Shown piece by piece: positions 1 to 5,534 of a stretch of 7,078 nucleotides of DNA (positions are counted from its first letter, which is position 1; every line of letters begins with the position of its first letter). The stretch covers positions 1 through 7,078 of the forward strand of contig JBKCGZ010000002.1 in the NCBI GenBank assembly GCA_046303115.1, read 5' to 3'. The notes beneath the pieces were generated by a model, which was not told where the DNA came from, ran no database searches, and worked only from the letters and a program-made list of their open reading frames with translations. The translations under genes and the position numbers were made by a program. This stretch comes from CAINEC01 sp046303115. Its GTDB lineage: Bacteria > Bacteroidota > Bacteroidia > AKYH767-A > OLB10.

Positions 1-464
1 AAAGCAATTGCTTGTACTTTAGTATTATGTCCTGCAACCAAACTGACGAAGTTAAATGAACAGAATGCGTAGGCAATTGCTAACGCTATGGCTAGACGAA
101 AATCAGCTTTAAGCGTAATTGCTAAAATGTAGAAACTTAACAAGGCTAAGAAAACTATATTAGCCGGAGATGGCAAACCCAACCAAAAGAAATCATTGAT
201 GTACTTCACCCAATTAGAAGGATATAAAACAGAAATCTGATAAGAAGGCATTCCACTAAACATGGAGTTGGTCCATAAAGCTTCTTTTCCTGTTTGCGCT
301 TTATAATCTAAAATTTCCTTACTCATCCCAATCCACTGCGACACGTCATGCGTTGAAAGCGAGGATCCAGAAAGTGTTGGAAGAAAATAAACTACAGTAA
401 GTAAAAGGAAAACACCCATTGCAATAGCGTGTGGTTTTACCTTGTTAAAGTCGATAGATTTCAT
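1..464 (-). CDS. YfhO-family multi-spanning membrane protein, N-terminal part (cut by window start)
   Basis: The frame opens at an ATG at 464 and stays open to position 1, giving the first 154 residues of a longer protein. A membrane segment lies at about residues 12-29. A non-membrane stretch follows with WTNSMFSGMPSYQI (residues 64-77), then two more hydrophobic segments at about 98-118 and 122-144, and AGHNTK at 144-149. This combination matches from memory the start of the long Bacteroidota membrane proteins annotated as YfhO family, which run to roughly 800 residues or more. YfhO proteins are integral membrane proteins linked in Firmicutes to glycosylation of cell-envelope polymers; the role of the Bacteroidota members is not established, so no reaction is claimed. 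The chosen start precedes the first membrane helix, and homologues begin with a similar short basic stretch. A GGAGG lies 14 nt before the ATG, too far for normal spacing. The gene follows DUF4834 after 100 bp. Confidence 0.8.
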   Translation of the reverse strand, partial: MKSIDFNKVKPHAIAMGVFLLLTVVYFLPTLSGSSLSTHDVSQWIGMSKEILDYKAQTGKEALWTNSMFSGMPSYQISVLYPSNWVKYINDFFWLGLPSPANIVFLALLSFYILAITLKADFRLAIALAIAYAFCSFNFVSLVAGHNTKVQAIA

Positions 465-522
465 AGTATATTTAATTGCCTCCGAAAATAATCGGAAAAT
501 GCCTAACTACGAAATAAAAAAC

Positions 523-551
523 CAAAAATTAACCACCAGGAATACGAACAA
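523..551 (-). promoter_or_regulatory. Possible promoter for the YfhO-family gene
   Basis: On the minus strand a TTG (549-551) is followed after 17 nt by TAATTTTTG (523-531). This resembles the Bacteroidota pattern TTG-N17-23-TAnnTTTG, but the -7 box has one extra base. It would give a leader of about 50 nt. The gene could equally be read through from DUF4834. Confidence 0.28.
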
Positions 552-579
552 AAAACAAACGAAATCAGTCTTTGATTTC
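549..579 (-). terminator. Weak candidate terminator overlapping the end of the DUF4834 gene
   Basis: A 6-bp AT-rich stem (561-566 with 574-579, loop of 7 nt) overlaps the DUF4834 stop codon. In the minus direction it is followed by a T-rich tract, GTTTGTTTTTTG. The stem is short and weak, so termination would be partial at best. Confidence 0.3.
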
Positions 580-819
580 TACATAATCAACGTACTCCCC
601 ATCATCGTCGTTAATTCGTTTATTCGACTTTTTAGTAGAAGTGTCAACATGAACCTTACCCTCTTGATTTCGCTGATGAGCGTATGAATGACCTTGTTGC
701 TTTTGCATCTCTTTATAAAGCTTTTTCGATACCGCATTCATCACTAAGAAGAACAGGTACCGTCTAAAAACTCCAAAGACAATAAAAATAGCAATGAGTA
801 CAAGAATAAAATCAGACAT
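565..819 (-). CDS. DUF4834 family small membrane protein
   Basis: The product is 84 residues. It has one N-terminal hydrophobic segment (about residues 4-29), a basic and amphipathic stretch (residues 31-50), a charged linker, and a C-terminal acidic motif DDDGEYVDYVEI (residues 71-82). A single helix plus a tail ending in GEYVDYEEI-like sequence is characteristic of the Bacteroidota family DUF4834, whose function is unknown. The expected topology is an inner-membrane anchor with a soluble tail; this is inferred from the basic residues after the helix. The gene starts 19 nt after the carB stop, so cotranscription with carB is likely. Unusually for this window it has a near-perfect Shine-Dalgarno sequence, AAAGGAGG, five bases before the ATG. 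Family membership is fairly sure; no function is assigned. Confidence 0.82.
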   Translation of the reverse strand: MSDFILVLIAIFIVFGVFRRYLFFLVMNAVSKKLYKEMQKQQGHSYAHQRNQEGKVHVDTSTKKSNKRINDDDGEYVDYVEIKD

Positions 820-824
820 AAAAG

Positions 825-832
825 CCTCCTTT
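825..832 (-). promoter_or_regulatory. Strong Shine-Dalgarno sequence of the DUF4834 gene
   Basis: The minus strand reads AAAGGAGG followed by CTTTT and the ATG at 819. It lies entirely within the 19-nt gap after the carB stop. No other gene in the window has a comparable, well-spaced site, and this one fixes the start codon. Confidence 0.75.
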
Positions 833-838
833 CAATAA

Positions 839-3655
839 TTATCTCGACAAATATAGATTTCGCTCAGAATAGACCTTTTGGAAGAATTCATCCTGTAAAT
901 CATCAATGAAATAAATCGCCTCACCTGTTGATTTCATCTCTGGCCCTAGTTCTTTATTTACATCTCTGAATTTCTCGAATGAAAACACAGGAACTTTAAT
1001 CGCATATCCACTCTTTGTAGGATTGAATTTAATATCTTTTACTTTAACAGCGCCCAGCATCACTTTAGTGGCATAGTTTACATAAGGTTCATCGTAAGCC
1101 TTCGCAATAAATGGAACTGTACGTGACGCTCTCGGATTAGCCTCAATGACATAAACGATATCGTTTTTAATTGCGAACTGAATATTGATTAATCCTTTCA
1201 CCTGCATTGCTTTCGCAATTGACTTAGTATGTTCCTCAATCTGACGAATGACATCATCACTTAAATCGAACGGAGGTAAAACCGCATTACTATCACCGCT
1301 ATGAATTCCTGCTGGCTCAATATGCTCCATGACACCAATGATGTAAACATCTTCTCCGTCACAAATTGCATCTGCTTCTGCTTCTATTGCTTTCTCCAAA
1401 AAATGATCTACCAACACTTTGTTATCAGGAATATCTTTTAAAATATTTACAACGTGCGTCTCTAACTCTTGCTCATTGATAACAATCTTCATACTCTGTC
1501 CGCCTAATACATAACTCGGACGAACTAACAGAGGAAATCCTAACTCTCTTGAAACACCTACCGCTTGATCTGCATCTTCAATTACCCCAAATTTCGGATA
1601 AGGAATATTTAAATCTCGAATCAAAGTTGAAAAAAGACAACGGTCCTCTGCTAAATCCAGCGACTCGTAACTAGTACCAATGATTTTGATTCCGTACTTA
1701 TTTAATTTCTCTGCTAACTTTAAAGCTGTTTGTCCACCTAACTGCACAATCACCCCTTCTGGTTTTTCATGTTGGATAATATCGTAGATATGCTCCCAGA
1801 AAACAGGCTCGAAGTATAGTTTATCAGCAATATCGAAATCGGTTGAAACTGTTTCAGGATTACAATTAATCATGATGGTTTCATAGCCACATTCCTTAGC
1901 AGCTAGTACACCATGCACACAACTATAATCGAATTCGATTCCTTGTCCGATACGATTAGGGCCTGAACCTAGAATAATAATTTTCTTTTTATCGCTTGCT
2001 ACAGATTCATTCTCTGTTTCAAAAGTAGAATAGTAATAAGGAGTGCGCGCTTCAAATTCTGCTGCACAGGTATCTACTAGTTTGTAAACACGATTTATTT
2101 TTAAATCTTTTCGCTTTGCATAAACCTGACTTTCTAAACAACGAAGCAAATGAGCAATCTGACGATCAGCATAACCTTTCTGCTTTGCATCCAGCATTAA
2201 GTCAAATGGTAAAGAGTCAAGCGTATGCTTTTGAATTTCTTTTTCAAGCTCTACTAACTCTTCAATTTGATTTAAGAACCAAGCATCAATTTTTGTTAGC
2301 TTCTGAATAGTTTTAAAAGGAATTCCTAGTTTGAATGCATCATAAATATGGAACAATCGATTCCATCCTGGATTTTTCAAACTATCTAAAATCTGTTCTT
2401 GATTTTTAAGTTCTTTTCCATCCGCACCTAGTCCGTTACGTTTTATCTCTAACGATTGACAAGCCTTTTGCAATGCCTCTTGAAACGAACGTCCTATACC
2501 CATTGCTTCCCCCACCGATTTCATTTGAAGTCCTAAATGACGATCAGCACCTTTAAACTTATCGAAATTCCAACGAGGTACTTTCACGATTACATAATCG
2601 ATGGTTGGCTCAAAGAAAGCCGAAGTACTTTTCGTGATTTGATTTTTTAATTCATCGAGATTATATCCTATTGCGAGTTTAGCCGCAATCTTAGCAATTG
2701 GATATCCCGTTGCTTTTGATGCTAACGCTGAAGAACGTGATACACGAGGGTTGATTTCAATAACTATAATTTCATCTTCATTCTCCGGATTAACAGAGAA
2801 CTGAATATTACATCCACCAGCAAATTGTCCGATACCATTCATGCATTTGATAGCAAGGTCACGCATCTTCTGATACGTACGATCACTAAGCGTCATAGCA
2901 GGAGCAACTGTAATAGAGTCACCAGTATGAATACCCATCGGATCGAAGTTCTCAATAGAACAGATGATAATCACATTCCCATTGCTATCACGTAATAATT
3001 CCAGCTCATACTCTTTCCAACCCATGATACTCTGTTCTACCAATACTTCGTGAACAGGAGAGGCATGTAATCCGAAATTTAGCGCATTATCAAATTCTTC
3101 CTGGGTATGAACAAATCCTCCACCCGTACCTCCAAGCGTAAACGATGGACGAATTACTAGTGGAAATCCAATTTCTTGAGCAATTTCTTTTCCTTCTAAA
3201 AACGATGTCGCAGTTCTTCCTTTACAAACACCTGCTCCTAACTCTAACATCTTTAATCGGAAAAGCTCACGATCTTCTGTAGTATGAATAGCATCGATAT
3301 CAACACCAATAATTTTCACATTATGCTTTTCCCAAAGTCCTGCTTTTTGACAATCAATTGCAAGGTTCAAAGCAGTTTGTCCTCCCATGGTTGGAAGCAC
3401 TGCATCAATTTTATGTTTCGTTAATATTTCACCAATCGACTTACGATTAAGTGGTTTTAAATAAATATGATCTGCCGTTACCTTATCGGTCATAATCGTT
3501 GCAGGATTCGAGTTGATCAGAACAACTTCAATTCCTTCTTCTTTCAACGATCTGGCAGCCTGGCTACCAGAGTAATCAAATTCGCAGGCTTGTCCAATAA
3601 TAATAGGACCGCTTCCAATAATTAAGACCGATTTAATTGAATGATCGCGTGGCAT
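839..3655 (-). CDS. carB: Carbamoyl-phosphate synthase large subunit, short form without allosteric domain
   Basis: CarB makes carbamoyl phosphate from bicarbonate, ammonia (delivered by the CarA glutaminase) and two ATP, feeding pyrimidine and arginine synthesis in the cytoplasm. The 938-residue product shows the duplicated architecture. The first half has GSGPIIIGQACEFDYSG (14-30), an ATP-grasp region at about 130-340 with IRPSFTLGGTGGG (168-180), and EINPRVSRSSA (300-310). A middle oligomerisation region spans about 400-550. The second half has GSGPNRIGQGIEFDYS (563-578), VRPSYVLGGQS (711-721) and EANPRASRTVPF (838-849). E. coli CarB has about 1073 residues. This one ends shortly after MKSTGEA (907-913), where the MGS-like allosteric domain would begin, so UMP/ornithine control of the E. 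coli type is not expected. Only 19 nt separate the stop from the next gene, leaving no room for a detached remnant. No Shine-Dalgarno sequence precedes the ATG. carA is not in the window. Confidence 0.97.
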   Translation of the reverse strand: MPRDHSIKSVLIIGSGPIIIGQACEFDYSGSQAARSLKEEGIEVVLINSNPATIMTDKVTADHIYLKPLNRKSIGEILTKHKIDAVLPTMGGQTALNLAIDCQKAGLWEKHNVKIIGVDIDAIHTTEDRELFRLKMLELGAGVCKGRTATSFLEGKEIAQEIGFPLVIRPSFTLGGTGGGFVHTQEEFDNALNFGLHASPVHEVLVEQSIMGWKEYELELLRDSNGNVIIICSIENFDPMGIHTGDSITVAPAMTLSDRTYQKMRDLAIKCMNGIGQFAGGCNIQFSVNPENEDEIIVIEINPRVSRSSALASKATGYPIAKIAAKLAIGYNLDELKNQITKSTSAFFEPTIDYVIVKVPRWNFDKFKGADRHLGLQMKSVGEAMGIGRSFQEALQKACQSLEIKRNGLGADGKELKNQEQILDSLKNPGWNRLFHIYDAFKLGIPFKTIQKLTKIDAWFLNQIEELVELEKEIQKHTLDSLPFDLMLDAKQKGYADRQIAHLLRCLESQVYAKRKDLKINRVYKLVDTCAAEFEARTPYYYSTFETENESVASDKKKIIILGSGPNRIGQGIEFDYSCVHGVLAAKECGYETIMINCNPETVSTDFDIADKLYFEPVFWEHIYDIIQHEKPEGVIVQLGGQTALKLAEKLNKYGIKIIGTSYESLDLAEDRCLFSTLIRDLNIPYPKFGVIEDADQAVGVSRELGFPLLVRPSYVLGGQSMKIVINEQELETHVVNILKDIPDNKVLVDHFLEKAIEAEADAICDGEDVYIIGVMEHIEPAGIHSGDSNAVLPPFDLSDDVIRQIEEHTKSIAKAMQVKGLINIQFAIKNDIVYVIEANPRASRTVPFIAKAYDEPYVNYATKVMLGAVKVKDIKFNPTKSGYAIKVPVFSFEKFRDVNKELGPEMKSTGEAIYFIDDLQDEFFQKVYSERNLYLSR

Positions 3656-3689
3656 AGCAGTAGTTTTTAATATGTTCGGATATAAAAAT

Positions 3690-3733
3690 AGCTACCGATG
3701 CTTTTTCAAAAAATTTGAAATTGACCGATAGCT
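3690..3733 (-). repeat. Short inverted and direct repeats in the carB leader
   Basis: AGCTA (3690-3694) and TAGCT (3729-3733) are complementary and enclose a second inverted repeat, TTTCAAA/TTTGAAA with a TTT loop, around 3705-3720. ACCGAT also occurs twice in direct orientation, at 3694-3699 and 3724-3729, exactly 30 bp apart. All of this lies between the proposed carB promoter and its ATG. It could be an operator or leader RNA structure; the arms are short and may be chance in AT-rich DNA. Confidence 0.3.
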
Positions 3734-3762
3734 GCATAATTTTTTAGTTGAGCGAAAGTAAG

Positions 3763-3770
3763 CAAAAGTA
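3763..3770 (-). promoter_or_regulatory. Possible -7 box of the carB promoter
   Basis: The minus strand reads TACTTTTG, an exact match to the Bacteroidota -7 consensus TAnnTTTG. It lies between the rpmH terminator and carB and would give a leader of about 100 nt. No TTG is found 17-23 nt upstream, so the call is weak. carB does need its own promoter here because a strong terminator precedes it. Confidence 0.35.
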
Positions 3771-3791
3771 AAAATCGAAACTGCATATGTT

Positions 3792-3827
3792 GAAAAATAA
3801 AACGGGCATCTTTTTCAAGATACCCGT
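3792..3827 (-). terminator. Rho-independent terminator after rpmH
   Basis: In the minus direction an 11-bp stem (one G-T pair) at 3802-3812 and 3817-3827 closes a GAAA tetraloop and is followed by TTTATTTTTC. It sits 26 nt past the rpmH stop and separates rpmH from carB. On the plus strand a T-rich run follows a few bases later, but no plus-strand gene ends here. Confidence 0.88.
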
Positions 3828-3853
3828 CAATAAAATATTTTTTTCTAAAGAAA

Positions 3854-4012
3854 TTACTTTCTCCAAGAACGCTCATCAGAAACCGTCAATTTATGACGTC
3901 CTTTCTTACGACGTGCTGCTAATACACGACGACCATTAGCTGTGCTCATACGCTTTTTAAAACCGTGTTTATTTCTACGCTTACGTAAAGAAGGTTGGAA
4001 TGTCCTTTTCAT
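3854..4012 (-). CDS. rpmH: 50S ribosomal protein L34 (bL34)
   Basis: The 52-residue, highly basic product begins MKRTFQPSLRKRRNKHGF and continues with RMSTANGRRVLAARRKKGRHKL at residues 21-42 (key residues: R21, M22, N26, G27, R28, R29, L31, R34, R35, G38). This is the textbook bL34 sequence, with a short C-terminal extension TVSDERSWRK. It is a late-assembling protein bound to 23S rRNA in the large ribosomal subunit. Length is normal for this phylum. The start is set by the family's invariant N-terminus; there is no Shine-Dalgarno sequence. The gene is a single-gene unit between its own consensus promoter and a strong terminator. It is not next to dnaA, rnpA or an origin, unlike the arrangement in many other bacteria. 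Confidence 0.98.
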   Translation of the reverse strand: MKRTFQPSLRKRRNKHGFKKRMSTANGRRVLAARRKKGRHKLTVSDERSWRK

Positions 4013-4042
4013 GACTATACTTTGTTATTCTTATTGGGATGG

Positions 4043-4073
4043 CAAAGATAATAAAAAACTAATAGGTTCAAAA
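4043..4073 (-). promoter_or_regulatory. Consensus Bacteroidota promoter of rpmH
   Basis: The minus strand has TTTTG (4069-4073), an 18-nt spacer, and TATCTTTG (4043-4050). This matches TTG-N17-23-TAnnTTTG exactly. Transcription would start near 4037, leaving a leader of about 25 nt. It is the best promoter in the window, as expected for a ribosomal protein gene, and it supports assignment to Bacteroidota. Confidence 0.75.
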
Positions 4074-4148
4074 CAGTTTGTCATTTTTTCCAGATTATTT
4101 GAAAAATAAATCCTACACCTCTAAATAATTAAATATCAATACAAAATG

Positions 4149-4790
4149 CTATAATGACTGACGCGGAATATAAACTATGGCCTTAGTTTCGAAAAATTCC
4201 AAGGGGAAATATTCGTGTATTGACTGCACTTCAACCACTTTCTTGTAAGGACTTAGTTCCTCTTTTAAGTCGCCACCTTTTAATACCACCCACCCGTTTG
4301 GAAGGCTTCCCACCTGTCACATTTTACAATTTCTAAAGCTCCAGCCCACTAATTCCTGCATGGACGCTACGGCCCTGCTAACCACATAATCAAATTCCTC
4401 TTTTAACTCTTCAGCTCTACTCCTTTTTACCACCACATTTTTCAAACCCAGCTCTTTAACAATATCCTCCACTACTTTGATTTTCTTCTCTATAGAATCA
4501 ACAAGCGTGAACTTCACGTTAGGATAATAAATAGCCAAAGGGATACCCGGAAACCCTCCACCTGTTCCAATATCTAAAACACGTGCACCATCATCAAATC
4601 GAATGTATTTTGCTAGTGATAGTGAATGAAGGATATGTTTAACTGTCAGGTTCTCGATATCTTTCCTTGAAACAAGATTTACCTTTTCGTTCCAAGATTT
4701 AAAAAGCTCTTCGTGCTTTGCAAAAAGCAATAATTGCGCTTCAGATAAATTGGGGAAATATTGCTTTAAAACTTGCGAGTTATCGATCAT
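4149..4790 (-). pseudogene. rsmG: rsmG (16S rRNA m7G527 methyltransferase) interrupted by an in-frame TGA
   Basis: RsmG (GidB) methylates G527 of 16S rRNA at N7 using S-adenosylmethionine. From the ATG at 4790 the frame reads 157 residues and stops at TGA (4317-4319). The first part has WNEKVNLVSRKD (33-44), SAM-binding motif I VLDIGTGGGFPGIP (71-84), the acidic residue in LVDS (96-99) and VSRAVASMQELV (137-148). After the TGA the same frame continues without change for 55 codons to TAG at 4149. It encodes LPNGWVVLKGGDLKEEL and later FFETKAIVYIP, typical of the RsmG C-terminus, including the conserved LKGG strand. Total length would be 213 residues, normal for the family. The truncated product loses the final strands of the methyltransferase fold and is probably inactive. 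The distal part shows no other damage, so a recent nonsense mutation, a sequencing error or readthrough are all possible. The gene follows a terminator and precedes rpmH. Confidence 0.88.
4317..4319 (-). other. In-frame premature TGA in rsmG
   Basis: The codon sits at residue 158, between NCKM and QVGSLPNG. The distance from W150 to LPNG matches what I recall of Bacteroidota homologues when the TGA is counted as one residue, so nothing has been inserted or deleted. The following base is C. Confidence 0.85.
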
Positions 4791-4794
4791 GCTG

Positions 4795-4802
4795 CAAAAA
4801 TA
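4795..4802 (-). promoter_or_regulatory. Possible -7 box of rsmG, next to the start codon
   Basis: The minus strand reads TATTTTTG, an exact TAnnTTTG match, four bases before the ATG at 4790. A start about 6 nt downstream would give a leaderless or nearly leaderless mRNA. No TTG lies 17-23 nt upstream, where the terminator stem sits, so the evidence is limited. Confidence 0.33.
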
Positions 4803-4806
4803 GCCT

Positions 4807-4834
4807 AAAAAACAAAGGGGACTTTCGTCCCCTT
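4807..4834 (-). terminator. Rho-independent terminator after the sigma factor gene
   Basis: In the minus direction a perfect 8-bp stem AAGGGGAC/GTCCCCTT (4827-4834 and 4815-4822) closes a GAAA tetraloop and is followed by TGTTTTTT. It begins 19 nt past the sigma factor stop and ends the glycosyltransferase-sigma factor unit. Confidence 0.9.
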
Positions 4835-4853
4835 ATTCATATTCAAAATTTAC

Positions 4854-5534
4854 TCAATCGTGTGCAGTATAGTCAGTGCTTTTAATGATTTGATAAAGAA
4901 ACTCTCTAGCTCTAAATAGTTGCGCTTTAACAGTTCCTAAAGGAAGGTCAAGTTCTTCAGCAATCTCCTCGTAAGACAATTCCTGATAATATCTTAACTC
5001 CACCAATTTCTTATAACGAGGCTTTAATTTATCAACTACCTCTTTCATCATTAAAACCTTTTGTTTCTTTACTAAAACATCATCTGGAGAAGGACCATCA
5101 GATTTGATTTCAAACGACATTTCCTGGCCATCTTCATTTTCAAACCCTCTATCAATGCTTAAAAGCATTTTTCTTTTCTTACGGATAAAATCGATACAGT
5201 TATTAGTTGCAATTTTAAACAACCATGTACTGAAAGCGTAGTCTGGGGTATATTGCTTAATATTTCTAAATGCTTTTCCAAATGCCTCAATGGTCAAATC
5301 TTCCGCATCATCGCGATTGTTTACCATTTTCAGAAGCATATAATAGATGGAATCCTTATAACGAGCCATCAATTCAGCATAGGCTTTTTGGTCGCCTTCA
5401 TCGACGGCCTTACGAACCAGCTTAAAATCTTTAATAGCTTTATCTGAAAGATGTTGGATTTCCTCGTCAGTAATTTGAAGCTGTGGTTTAGGCTTTTCCA
5501 TAGTTAGGGTTTGGGTTGATGCTGTTATTTCCAT
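4854..5534 (-). CDS. ECF-type sigma-70 family RNA polymerase sigma factor
   Basis: The 226-residue product directs RNA polymerase to a subset of promoters. Sigma region 2 covers about residues 50-120, with RDDAEDLTIEAF (74-85) and WLFKIATNNCIDFIRK (104-119), the core-binding and -10 recognition part. A variable acidic linker follows (about 127-155). Region 4 covers about 160-215, with a helix-turn-helix at LSYEEIAEELDLPLGTVKAQ (186-205). Regions 1.1 and 3 are absent, as in ECF factors. Residues 1-38 form an N-terminal extension; a second ATG at codon 12 is an alternative start, and neither has a Shine-Dalgarno sequence. The gene overlaps the end of the glycosyltransferase gene by 10 nt, suggesting translational coupling. 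No anti-sigma factor gene is adjacent, so its control must be elsewhere or independent of a partner. Very similar factors appear widely conserved in Bacteroidota; the regulon is unknown. Confidence 0.93.
   Translation of the reverse strand: MEITASTQTLTMEKPKPQLQITDEEIQHLSDKAIKDFKLVRKAVDEGDQKAYAELMARYKDSIYYMLLKMVNNRDDAEDLTIEAFGKAFRNIKQYTPDYAFSTWLFKIATNNCIDFIRKKRKMLLSIDRGFENEDGQEMSFEIKSDGPSPDDVLVKKQKVLMMKEVVDKLKPRYKKLVELRYYQELSYEEIAEELDLPLGTVKAQLFRAREFLYQIIKSTDYTAHD

Noticed and set aside
442..687. Plus-strand reading frame of 81 codons
   Set aside because: It runs antisense across the YfhO-family start, the intergenic gap and the DUF4834 tail, has low-complexity Asn/Lys-rich sequence, and shows no family features. 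Both genes on the minus strand are recognisable.
2116..2310. Plus-strand reading frame of 64 codons inside carB
   Set aside because: It is antisense to the conserved carB reading frame and has no recognisable features of its own.
3656..4148. Replication origin near rpmH
   Set aside because: No DnaA-box-like clusters were seen, and dnaA, dnaN, rnpA and the other usual neighbours are absent.
4317..4319. Selenocysteine or general UGA reassignment as the explanation for the rsmG TGA
   Set aside because: RsmG has no known selenocysteine site and the residue is in a variable loop. The other genes in the window contain no in-frame TGA, and DUF4834 uses TGA as its stop.
4149..4330. Frameshift in rsmG
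   Set aside because: The sequence after the stop continues in the same frame with the expected number of codons before LPNG, so a substitution is enough.
3792..4834. GAAA-loop hairpins as members of a repeat family
   Set aside because: The two hairpins share only the tetraloop. Their stems differ and each is followed by a T-tract just after a gene, so they are separate terminators.
5253..5447. Plus-strand reading frame of 64 codons inside the sigma factor gene
   Set aside because: It is antisense to region 2 of the sigma factor, whose coding sequence is clear.
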